Assembly (NCBI RefSeq): GCF_011075055.1 | Contig: NC_058140.1 | Span: 18,911,945-18,975,944, forward strand | Reading direction: 5' to 3' | Length of the DNA stretch: 64,000 nucleotides | Source: Mangifera indica | Lineage: Eukaryota; Streptophyta; Magnoliopsida; Sapindales; Anacardiaceae | In this document: piece after piece, positions 1 through 10,622 of the stretch | Layout: each line of letters starts with the position of its first letter | Position numbering within the stretch: the first letter of the stretch is position 1 | The notes under the pieces: model-generated | Told to the model about the DNA's origin: nothing | Database searches by the model: none | What the model saw: only the letters and a program-made list of their open reading frames with translations | Program-made: the position numbers and the translations under genes

Positions 1-1687
1 AGAATAATATACACTTCAGGCTTTCAAATGCTACAACTAGTAATTAATAAAACACTTGTTTTCCTTTCCACATAATTGAGTGATATCAAGCTAGTTTTAT
101 GTCTCTAATTACTAAGGAGATTCATCTTTTTCTTCTCAATAAACTTCTATTGAAACTCTCAACTTTCTTCAAGTTCATTCTTATCCATATAAATATGTAT
201 ATATGAAACAGTGATACTATAGAAGTACCTATAGATTTATGGCCAAAATTGGGTTGTCACCTTTTATAGATTTATGTATCAAGAAATGCAATTAATTTTG
301 TACCAACAAGTGTAACTTAAATTTTGATATGTCTAGGAAAAAACAAGGAATGCATACCAATTAGTTCGTTTTATTAAAAAAAAAAAAAAAACCCATATAT
401 AATTTTACAACAATATATGAAAATCTTTTGTCATTCAATATTCATTTTCAAAATATTATTATTTTTAAGTTTTATTTTTTAAATAGGTAAATAAAAATAT
501 ATAAGTTTCAAGAAGGAAAGTAGGGATGTTAATTAGCTTGAAATTAAAATCCAGTCCAACCTAGTACAATTACATAAATAGATATTTAAAGTATTAAATC
601 GTATTCTCATATTTGTGTTTTTATTTTTTATTTTTTTTGTAATTTTCGGGGAAAAGAAAAAAAGATTGAGAAACATTTACCAATTCAAGGTTAGGAAATT
701 TACTTTGTTTGCAAATCAAATACAATGCAAAGTTGAATTAAATGAGATTTTTGATAAGGTTGAAACAGCAAATCCACCTTGCCTACATTTCTATTTCGGA
801 ACCAGAGGTCTGGAACCGACAGGAGAGAGTCATTTGTAATAAGAGGTGGAGTTGGATAAATTGAAAAAAGAAAAAAAAAAAAAAGACATATGAAATAAAG
901 AGTTCTTGAACTAGCTTCACAGATATTATGTCAAAAATTCTATCTGTTTTCTTTGCTTTAATCACTTGATTCAATAACATGACACCAAGAAATCATTATG
1001 CTATTTTCATCACATGCATTTAAACAATCACTGCCTCCTATTTACATGAAGTCTTAAAAGGATTAGAAGGATTTAAAAAAAAAAAAGAAAAAAGAAAAAA
1101 GGAGAATTACACACTACCCAATAAAATTATAATTATCATATGATTTTATAATTTTTCATCTATCTTGAAAACTACCATAATAGAAAATTTTGACAATAAT
1201 ATACATGAGATTATGTTTTATTATTATATATGAAAAAAAAAAAAAATCAAATGCTCTCCCTTAATACTGGACTTAATATACTAGAGACATGGCATATGCA
1301 TAATGGGAAACACCAACCAACAAGCAAGAGCTTTCAACTTCTTGTGGAACAAGTTCTCAAAAATCAAAGCAAAGTAGCCTGACAAACTCAAAGATATTCC
1401 TGATCCAAAACCATAACTCACAAGCTACAAATCTTTGTTATTTTTATCTGTATGGAGGGCTCTATATTTTCCACTAACCTTTGAAATTTGTAAGGATTAA
1501 ACAATTTCTTTTAAGTTGAGAATTCCATATGAAGATTCATGGGAGAATTTTCTCTCCGAATTGAATTCTAATCTTCAGTTTTCTTATTTATTCATTGTAC
1601 CGTCTATCTGCATATTTTAACTAATAGCTTCAAAGTCTCCTTGCATTATTAGTATTTAAGAAATCAAAATTAATTTTTTATATGTAC

Positions 1688-1726
<39 letters not shown>

Positions 1727-2435
1727 ACTCACTCTTAAACAGTGCAGGTATAAACCATGCCTAACCAGAGAAAACGACAAAGAACTAGATCAAGTACCCT
1801 ATGAGTCTTCTGTCTACCCATCAGAATATTGTACTAACTTTCTTAAATCTAAATCTATGAGTTTCAACTTCAAAAAGAAGAAAAACAGAAAAAGATTTTT
1901 GTTTTTTCAATTTAGTACACTTTTAGCTAAGCCGTTGTGTTTGTCCTGGAAAATTGAACCACAAGGTGAGGATTATGGTAATAAAAGTAAATACCCGATG
2001 ATAACGGACTGTTATCTCTCGCACTCAGATTTTCAGTTTTGATGGGACTTCTGATCCCGGAGAAACACTAAACATGTAATTACTTTTTGTTGTTAACTTT
2101 TTTAACATCCTAATTACACCATTAGCTTGTTTATTTGCATAGAAATCTCTCAAACTAAGAACTACTGCTTCAAAACTGTAAATAAGCTTTACTCTAGCTA
2201 GCCAAAATTTTAAGATTTTTGTAGAATTAAAAAAATTGCAAAAAATAAGCCAGCAGTTATACAGCGGTCCTATATCCAAGAATAATGGGCAAAAAATCTA
2301 GGTTAAAGCTTTTTAGCAGGAAAAAATATATATGTATGGATAAAGAGTATAAGAAATGCCAACAGAAAGAAAGATTGAGAAGAGTAGAGGGGCAAAGATG
2401 AAAAAAAAAAAAAAAAAAGGAGCCAAAATGGTTAC
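1..2435 (-). other. Partial first intron of the AP1-like MADS gene
   Basis: This stretch lies downstream of the exon-1 splice donor (GT at 2435-2434, minus strand). I searched it for the expected 79-nt second exon (an ERYERYSY-like motif) and found none, so the first intron probably runs off the left edge. A long first intron is usual for AP1/FUL genes and often regulatory. It holds homopolymer A/T runs (for example 18 A at 2401-2418) and a GA microsatellite, and nothing else I recognise. Confidence 0.6.
1691..1723. repeat. (GA)n microsatellite
   Basis: About 16 uninterrupted GA dinucleotides inside the presumed AP1 intron 1. On the minus (sense) strand it reads as CT repeats. Confidence 0.95.
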
Positions 2436-2620
2436 CTTGAATCAGTTGCATACTCAAAGAGTTTCCCTCTGTGAGAGAAGACAATCAGGGCAACATCGGC
2501 ATCACAAAGAACAGAGATCTCATGAGCTTTCTTCAATAACCCACCTCTCCTTTTGGAGAAAGTGACTTGACGGTTGATCTTGTTCTCTATTCTCTTCAAC
2601 TGAACCCTACCTCTTCCCAT
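2436..2620 (-). CDS. AP1: APETALA1/SQUAMOSA-clade MADS-box factor, exon 1 only (partial)
   Basis: Exon 1 encodes the MADS DNA-binding/dimerisation domain of a type II MIKC transcription factor acting in the nucleus in floral meristem and sepal identity. It starts [20 protein letters not shown], carries [18 protein letters not shown] and ends [34 protein letters not shown] with VFSHxGKLFEY is typical of AP1/FUL rather than SEP or AG clades. The exon is 185 nt, the standard MIKC first-exon length, and ends at a GT donor (GATTCAAG|GTAACC). The I, K and C domains lie outside the window. AP1 rather than FUL is inferred mainly from neighbours (BIG GRAIN-like, SPL6, CRC flank AP1 in Arabidopsis, from memory); exon 1 alone cannot settle this. 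Confidence 0.85.
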
Positions 2621-3000
2621 GTTGACGATGAAGACGATCTCTCGTTAGTTTTCCCTAAAAACACCAAACAAGAAGAACCCAAGAAAACCCAAAATCAGAT
2701 ATTATAAATGGGGATCTTTCTTCTTCTTGCCAAATGTGATGTCTGTCTGACGAAACATGCACATATATAGATTGGGAAATGAAGCAAACAGTTCGAGATG
2801 TGAATATAATGGTTTTTGGAGAAAACTGCCCGGATTTGGAAAACCACCGTGGTTTGTTTAAGGATCTGCTGTCGAGTTCCCATTGGCTCTTTTCCTCTAC
2901 TGTCTCTTTCTAAACCCCAATTATTTTATTTTTAATCTATCTCTGTCACCCGTCTGTACGGACCCAATCCTCGACGCCTTAGCTGTCGACGCCGTACGTT
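2621..3000 (-). promoter_or_regulatory. AP1-like upstream region / 5' UTR with candidate LFY and SBP sites
   Basis: Immediately upstream of the AP1-like ATG. Visible sites: CCATTGG at 2880-2886, matching the CCANTG LEAFY-type core, and two GTAC cores at 2956-2959 and 2994-2997, the core bound by SBP/SPL proteins. Both regulator families act on AP1 in Arabidopsis. The motifs are short, so their use here is inference. Confidence 0.35.
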
Positions 3001-3224
3001 TGTCTATTTTTTTACGGGTATTTTAAACAAAATATTCATATTTAATGTTGTTAATAACTTGATTAGTTAAATAATTAAATTTAATTCTATATTAGGTAAG
3101 TAAAGTAATATGCATTAAGATTTTTCTAATCATTGGCAATTCCTCTTCATGTACATTTTTGGGGCTTCCAAGCAGCAGCCATGGAAATGTGAGTCCTTGA
3201 ATCTCTCTTAATACAATATTTTAT

Positions 3225-3670
3225 TTATTAAAGTGTTTGAATGGAAGAATATTTTATTATTAAAATTAAATAATTATTTTAAAGATAAATTATTTTGATA
3301 AATATAAATAATTATAGTTATAAGTAATAAAAAAATAAAAAAATATTATTTTTTAAATATATTTAGGTATAATGATTTTAAAATATTTTTTTATATTATT
3401 TATTATATTAATTAAAAATAAAATTATTTTTGTCCTAAAAAATTAATAAATAAAGATATAATTATAATAAAATAAATATTAACTTGATAATATTTTAATA
3501 TATAAGATAGAGATGAGAATTAAATTATTTTTTATATTGTTTATCATAGGTAATAGAATATTATTAGAATCTTTTATTAGTTTAAAATCAAACAAAGTAA
3601 TGTAAATAAGAAAAAAATATATTACCAGAGTAATTTTTAATGCTTACTAACCAAATGTCTCCCAAGAGTG
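3225..3670. mobile_element. AT-rich non-autonomous element, degenerate terminal repeats
   Basis: The left edge reads AAAGTGTTTGAATGGAAGAA and the right edge, reverse-complemented, GGAGACATTTGGTTAGTAAG, giving weak terminal inverted similarity around an extremely AT-rich core. The 49269-49758 element has the same ends (GTATTTGG..., ...CCAAACACC) and core. No coding capacity and no clear target-site duplication. Confidence 0.35.
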
Positions 3671-4541
3671 AAGTGACTTTACCATAGAAGGGTGTTGAAA
3701 TTATAAATTTATTTATTTTAACTTTTTTCCTATTAATAAAAATCAATTAGTTTTCCCGAACGGAAAATGAGTTTATTTAATTTCTTTAGTGGTAAATTTG
3801 CATGGAGTGAAAATTTTCAATTTTGTAAGATTATAAAATTAAGAGTGTAGCTTTACTCGGGCTTTAAGTCGAACTTTGGATGAAATAATAGAAATTTAAA
3901 AGAAAATTCTTGATATATGATGGTTGGACCAAATTAGATCACGATCTAACCGTTTACTTGTTTTGATTCACGGTATGATTTGGTGAAAATTCAAATTAAA
4001 TCTCATTGTTGACATTATATTAAAATAATTTATATTATATATTTAATAATTAATTATATAAAATAATTTTAAATATTGATTTAAATAATTAACTAATTCG
4101 ACCATCGATTAGACTAAACCTACCCTCCCATCATATCGATGCCCAATCTAATTTTACAAATATCAATTTTTATGAGTTCTTTTTTTACATCTCTACGATG
4201 CGGGTTGAGAAGCTTATCAAAGGGTTTTGTTTTGTTTCTTGATGCCAACCGTTTTGATGACCATAAGGAGAACGACATGACCATCCCACCTCTGTATGAA
4301 TGTTTGAATTTGTTACCCATTCTTGGGTCAAGAAAATGGATACAAAACGTTTTTGGGAAAGAAGGGTAAAAGTGTAATATTCAAAGAAAAAGTGTTCACA
4401 AAACAATTCAAAATGTTCCATTGCAGGGTAGCTAAAATAAGAGGCCCTGCGTGAACTCAATAAAATAACCAACATCAAACTTGAGACTTAAATCAAAACG
4501 AGTCGAATTGTGAGCTACTCATGAGTGACTGGATTCCTTAG

Positions 4542-4900
4542 TAGGGCTGGATTCGAGCCGAGCCGAGCTCGGCTCGCAGCCAGCTCGGGCTCGGCTCGGC
4601 TTTTTGAGGGCCGGCTCGAGTTCGGCTCGAGCTCGACTCGAGCCGAATTCAGCTCGGCTCGAGTTCGGCTCGGTAACGGCTCGGTTCGGCTCGTTTTTTA
4701 TATCAAAACGACACCGTTTTGTATATATATAAAAATCAAAACGACACCGTTTTGTATAAAAAAATTTTTAAAAAAATATACCGAGCCAGCTCGGGCTCGG
4801 CTCGAGCTCGATCGAGCCGAGCTGAGCCCGGCTCGTTTCGGGCTCGAACCGAGCCGAGCCGAGCTCGAGCCCGAGCTAGCTCGGCTCGAATCCAGCCCTA
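4542..4900. mobile_element. hAT-type MITE, 359 bp, with perfect TIRs and 8-bp TSD
   Basis: Bounded by a perfect 22-bp terminal inverted repeat beginning TAGGGCTGGATTCGAGCC (4542-4563 and its complement ending at 4900), flanked by the exact direct repeat TTCCTTAG (4534-4541 and 4901-4908). An 8-bp duplication and a TAGGG end fit the hAT superfamily. The subterminal halves are GC-rich arrays of GAGCCGAGC/GCTCGGCTC. The centre holds two copies of ATCAAAACGACACCGTTTTG (from 4702 and 4735). No transposase, so non-autonomous. Its open frames are by-products of the array. Confidence 0.88.
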
Positions 4901-5197
4901 TTCCTTAGAAACCTCATTACATGGGTGGATAATTAGTCTTGGCTCAGAAATTTTCTTGCGGGGAAGCCCATTGCTTTCTCTATCCTCACGTACAGCAATT
5001 TAATAGGATTTAGACAAGGTAAAATTAGATGATGCATTTGCATCACATCATAGTTCGGCTTTTTCAATGCAATCTTTCTATGATCCATTTGCTTAACGAT
5101 TGGTCAAACACAATTGAATTCATGTTGCACAAGTTGACATCCTTGAAGCACATGCTGATAATCCATAGAGGAATTTTCTATAAACCATCCTCATTAC

Positions 5198-5535
5198 AAG
5201 AAAATGGCCAGATTATAACCTAAAAAATAGTCTTATTTCAGAATTGAACCAATCACATCGAATGAAACAAACTTTAGATCCTTCAAGTTGTTTTTCTATC
5301 ACAAAAAAATGATTAAATTATAACCTCTAAAATAGTCTTATTTCATATATATTAAACCATTTTCAGAATTAAACCAGTCATACTGAATAGAACAAATTTT
5401 GGATCTTTAAGTTGTTTTTCTGTTGCAAGAAAACGATCATAATATAACTTATAAAATAATCTTGTTTTATCCATATTAAACCACTTTTGGGACCAAACTA
5501 ATCATATCGAGTGAAACAAACTTCAAATTTAGTGA
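5198..5535. repeat. Degenerate tandem repeat, three units of ~105-123 bp
   Basis: Three head-to-tail units begin near 5198, 5303 and 5426. Each has, in order, an ATTATAACC-like segment, AAAATAGTCTTATTT, AACCAATCA-like, GAATGAAACAAACTTT-like and, in units 1 and 2, AAGTTGTTTTTCT. Divergence between units indicates an old duplication. No coding potential. Confidence 0.75.
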
Positions 5536-8500
5536 CGATCTTATAATTTTTGAACCAAATAAATTAAAATTTTAATTTTAATATGTCATCGAAAGAAATT
5601 TAAACACATTTTTTTTATGTATCATTTTTTTTAATCATTTAAACTACTCTTCACGGCTAATTAATAGGTTTCCTTGGCCCAAGACTATTAATTTATAAGA
5701 GTTTTACGTATTAATCAAACTTTAATAACTCTTTGACAAAATTATACATAGCAGCCACAAAGCCGCAAAGCCATGTGCGTCTTTTTGGCATTTGTAAGCC
5801 TCAACGCAACGAAAATGGTCACCACCTAAACAGCACTTGAACCAATCTAATCATTAATTGCATTTTTGACACAAAAACACCACTCGAATATATTCAACTT
5901 CTTGTCTTATTACTTTTCTTTTTTTTTTTTTTAATTTGATTCTGTCACTAATCTCCGACAAATTAAAGCATAGAAATAAGTATTAAAATTTTTTGAAGAT
6001 TGAAATAAGATTAAAGCATAGAAATAAGATTAATAAAACTAACGAAGCATTAAAAATTTTAAATAAAAAATTTATATTTAAATCTCTGTCACATTTATGA
6101 TATATTAATTTACCTAAAATAGTGATTGTAAATTCGAAAAAAAAAAGGGTGTTATTCAAACTCATTTGTCATGCCATTTAATTATTCCATGGGTAACTTT
6201 AGTCTCCAAAAGTATAGCATCAATCAACCAAAAGTGATCAATACATTAAAAAAAGAATACTAAAACGTTATTATAATTCAAAGTGAATAACACTTTCCCA
6301 CTCAAAATTTGACTTAAAAATTTATCTTCATTCGACGAATATATAAATCGTACTTTCTTATCATAAATTTAATTTTGTTAATGGAAACTTAACTGTAAAT
6401 GGGCATAAGAGTAATTCAATTTCCCAAAATTTAATAAACCAATGCAATGCCAATTTTGCCCTTTCTCAAATGAAACTCAATCCATTATTTAAAAAACCAA
6501 CTCATTGGCCCATGTTAAACGAAAACATACAACATAAAAAAAAAAAAAATTGAGGGAGCAGATGGTTTGTGCTACAACAATGGAAAAGAGGAAAATTTTG
6601 AGAGTTTGAGAAAAGGGAAGAGAGAGAACGATAGAACATAACGAGGTAGGGAGAAATTGGTAGAGTGAGCCATAAGCGGATTTTGTTAGAGACCGAGTTG
6701 ACTTGTGAGTTGGAAAAAGATGATGGGTGTCTTGCGGCAATTGTGCAAGCCATAAAGCTTCACATCTAGAAGAAAGTAGGAAGGAATATAGTTGAGACTT
6801 TCTTTGTTACAATTTTTACCTTTATATGAGTATTTTACTTATCATTTGAAAACAAAAAAGTTTATTATTGAATCGTGTTGCTTCTTAATCCTAAAAGTTT
6901 ACTACTTTTGATTTTGTTACATGATTTAAAATCAAACCGTTAAAAACAAGACAAGTAATTTTTTTTTTTTTTTTGGTTTTCAAAGAAGATTAAGTATTAT
7001 TTTGAGCAATATCCTCAAGCTATGGAATATATTTGACATCATAGAAACTTTTCTTTTTTTTATCTCCTTTGAATTGATTCACTCAAGTTCAAGTCACACA
7101 CTTTGTGCATTAGATTCTTTCATCTTGTGGGTAAGTTATGTCTTTTGTTCATTTTTCGTATTGACATTTGTCATCCAAACATCAAAAAATAAAAAAAAAC
7201 TTATGACTTTTAGTCGACGATTACAGTCCTATCTTTAGCCACGGTAATCTTGCCCTTAACTGATGGTTAAAATTGCATCGACCAAGGTGCAATCTTGACT
7301 TTTAGATTTACAACCACTCTATTTTCAATGACAAATTCGGTTGTCATCTGAATCTAGACTATGACAAACATAATCCATTTTATTACTTCTTATTCATTTC
7401 AAACCATCTTCTTGTCACTTCTTTGTCCTCAAATCATTCAATATATAAAATCATAATATAACTAATCAATAAGGATAGTTAAGTCATTTTGCATGTCTCT
7501 AAATAATTAATAAAAAAAGTAAAAAAGAGAAAAGGGTAATTTAATAATTTTAGTTTGTACATTTATATCAGAATCCACTTTTCGAAAATTTTAGCGAAAA
7601 GATATGATTTAAACGCTCAATCAATGAAAAGTAATTTTAGTCAAATCTCGGACACTCATATAATTCAACAAAAACTTCGAAGTAGAGGTAACCAATTGAA
7701 AGATTCCCTTGTTTACCTGGATGAGGTAACAGTAAGAAAGATATAAATCAAATCCATTGTCAATGGATCAATCTCAATCTTCTTCTTTATTTCTATATAA
7801 AGCTACACAGATTTCATATTATTGATGACAACGAACCAAAAAAGGCGAAACCAGGAGAATCTATTCTCGTGAGCAAATTCAATAGGGAAAATTAATATAA
7901 TAATTCGCCACTAGGCTCCTTCATGCACGTGCGACAAGCTAGTTTAAGTTGAAGGAGGACCATGCTTAGAGTCCATTCTTTTTAGTTTTCCAGAAATCGA
8001 ACAGGAGCCCTTTTCCTCTTTTTTTAATAAGGATTTTGTCAATATTGATTAAACTTACTCTTCAATAACTAAACTTATGATTACTAAATTAAGTAAATAA
8101 AGATTTTACTAAACTCAGATATTCTTTTTAAAAATTTTAATATTTTATTAGTTATGATGACCTTTGTTGGGTTCACCCAATTAAGAATAAAATTTTGAAA
8201 TATTTACGATGAGAAAAGAAGTTCTTCATACATATTGAAATGATAGAGGAAATCGGTGAGGCCCTAAGGTTGGAACCAAAGCAAGCTAACTTGATTTTTG
8301 AAGTCGTCTCAGTTTAGTATAAATTTGTTTGGTTTAGATTTGAGTTAATTTCAACTAGAAGTTTATTTTTTAAATTAAGTGAAATTCAAATTAAAAAAAG
8401 TTTGGCTCGAGTTTTTAATTAAACTCTATCGTTTAATTTTATAATTTAAATTTATAACTTATTAATAAAATAATTTTACTTTTTTATTATTAAAATATAA

Positions 8501-9422
8501 TAAAATTTTACACATATTTTTAAATATATAATTAAATTTACCAAAATGAAATTGATGTAAAGCAAAAAAATGATGATAGGGTTGGGGATTATTTTTATTA
8601 GGCCTTATAAAACAACTATTTACATAATAACCCTTAGTTTTTGGTATTTATGTAGTCAGGAGCTCCCAGCTGTAATTGTCAACTGTGGAAAAGACAAGTT
8701 GGGTGGGGGGCATATGAAATAATTGCACTCACACTCAAAACTTTTGAATATGGCCAACCACATCAATCACAACACCTTGTACGCAACGAAACTTAGGGGA
8801 GAGTAAGGGACCACCACGTATTTTCATCATCATAGCTGGGGAAGGGCAAGACAGACATGGGGAGAACTTCACAATTTTCGTTTTTGTCCTTATTATTGAG
8901 ATAATAAATTTTTTATTTTTTTTTTGAAGAAAAAATTATTTTCTATTTTTTTTATTTTCATAAAAAAAAATTATTTTTCCATGCACCTTAAATAATATCT
9001 TTTCTCAAAATTTTTAAATATAACCTAAATATATTAAATAATAAAATCAAAACTAACATATTATTTTAAAAATAATAAATATTAAATATTAATCACATTA
9101 ATATATATAATCTAAAATTATAAAAATATATTAATATTTTAAATAAATATATTAATATAAAATGATAAAGACAAGGACGAAGACGAGAATAAGAACAAAA
9201 ATAAGTATGAAGTAGAGTGAAATAGAATGAAGATATGTACATATATCCTCATTTCTGTTTGTTAAAATTCTTTTTACTTTCGTTTCTATCTCTTTTTTAT
9301 TGAAAATTTTTTTTTTTATTAAACTGAAAAAAAAAAATAAAATCTTTGAATTAAGAGCAAAATTATCATATCCAATCAGAGCTCATCCAACCAAACAATT
9401 TAAATCAATCATTTCCAACCAC

Positions 9423-9472
9423 GGATGGATGGATGAATGGATGGATGGATGGATGGACGGATGGACGGATGG
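9423..9472. repeat. (GGAT)n microsatellite with GGAC variants
   Basis: About 12 units of GGAT with interspersed GAAT and GGAC variants. The frame through it (WMDEWMDGWMDG) is simple-sequence translation, not a gene. Confidence 0.9.
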
Positions 9473-9683
9473 TGGCCAGTGGTCCCTCCCTAAAATTCCA
9501 AAGACCACAAAATTTCATAAATATGTCATTATACCCTAAACAAAGTAAAAACATGTAAATACAAAACGCAATCTGACTCACTTTGGTAAATGGAATAATA
9601 CGAGGCATCCATGACCATGTTGTCGAGTCCACTCAAGTGCATGGTAGCGACTGTTAAACTTGGTGAATTTTAGAAATTCCTTT

Positions 9684-9720
9684 AGATTGGATTGGATTGG
9701 ATTGGATTAGATTTGATTAG
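9684..9720. repeat. (GGATT)n pentanucleotide repeat
   Basis: Four to five perfect GGATT units followed by degenerate GATTAGATTT copies. Confidence 0.85.
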
Positions 9721-10004
9721 ATTTTGTTGGGTAAAAAAATGGAATATAATATTGAAATTATTATATAATGTCCACTCTTTGACTAATTTGACCCACAAAA
9801 ACATTATTCACTTTAATAATTCTACACAAAGCATCAACAACACTGCTCCCCACTGTACACTTATATTTTCTCTGTTCTCATATTATAATAACACTAATAA
9901 TAATTAATATGGTTGGAGTTAGACAAATTATTTTGATCATATAATTAGATGGCATGTATGTATATGTCATACCTTAATTTAAAATAATATTATTTATATT
10001 CAAT

Positions 10005-10180
10005 GATAATAAAATTATATATGTTATTTTTAATACATAAATAAATACATATTTATATGTATTATCATATGATTAGATGATTTTGAATTAAAGATAATAT
10101 AATACTTAATTATATGATGATACATATAAATATGTATTTATTTATGTATTCAAAGTGAATATATATAGTATTGTTCATTC
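10005..10180. mobile_element. AT-rich palindromic MITE (TCATATGATTA family), copy A
   Basis: Two 37-bp arms at 10034-10070 and 10112-10148 are inverted repeats with one mismatch, around a core TGATTTTGAATTAAAGATAA. The core and ATTATATGATGATAC-like arm sequence recur at about seven other places in the window, so this is a dispersed family. Outer limits are approximate. Confidence 0.7.
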
Positions 10181-10622
10181 AATTAAATATCTAAATACCC
10201 AATTATATGATGAAACAACGTCTGGGTATCTAATTTTATATTCAAAATTGAATGCATGATACAATGCTCGTCGGTTTAATTGGCAAAACAAGAAAAACAT
10301 AGGCGATTTTCAGTCAATATAGAGCTCCACCACAGTAGCAACTCATATCAAAATCCAAAAACCACTAAACATTAAGATTTATTTTTCGAAAGCAACAGCA
10401 GCTATAGATATAAATATGTAGACTGCAAGAACAAGAAGCAAATCGGTTGTTCCAAGTCTGAATATAATTGCATTGGCTTACCCTTTATCACATAGGGTTT
10501 TTCAACAACTGCCAATAACCATTGTTCAATAACAAGAAGCTGAGTTGACATACAACAGAGTCTACTTATTCTCTTGCATTATTACTTGCTTTCACAAATA
10601 ATTGTTGGTTTTTCAAGGGGAC

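Larger units (their letters stand above)
3001..10622. other. Intergenic spacer between AP1-like and SEP-like genes
   Basis: No credible coding sequence on either strand; the open frames are short, AT-biased and unlike any family I know. The spacer carries an AT-rich terminal-repeat element near 3225-3670, a hAT-type MITE at 4542-4900, a degenerate tandem repeat at 5198-5535, tetra- and pentanucleotide repeats at 9423-9720 and an AT-rich palindromic MITE near 10005-10180. About 8280-8470 has diffuse similarity to other repeats here (GTTTGGCTCGAG-like). Confidence 0.6.

Noticed and set aside
783..980. Possible second exon of the AP1-like gene
   Set aside because: Does not resemble an AP1 exon 2 (no ERYERYSY-like motif, no 79-nt exon with suitable splice sites).
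4525..5003. Two overlapping open frames rich in Arg, Ala, Glu and Ser
   Set aside because: They are translations of the GAGCCGAGC array inside the hAT MITE; they span both TIRs and have no family resemblance.
9300..9632. Frames with WMDGWMDG or HPSIHPFIHPSV repeats
   Set aside because: Both strands of the GGAT microsatellite; not coding.
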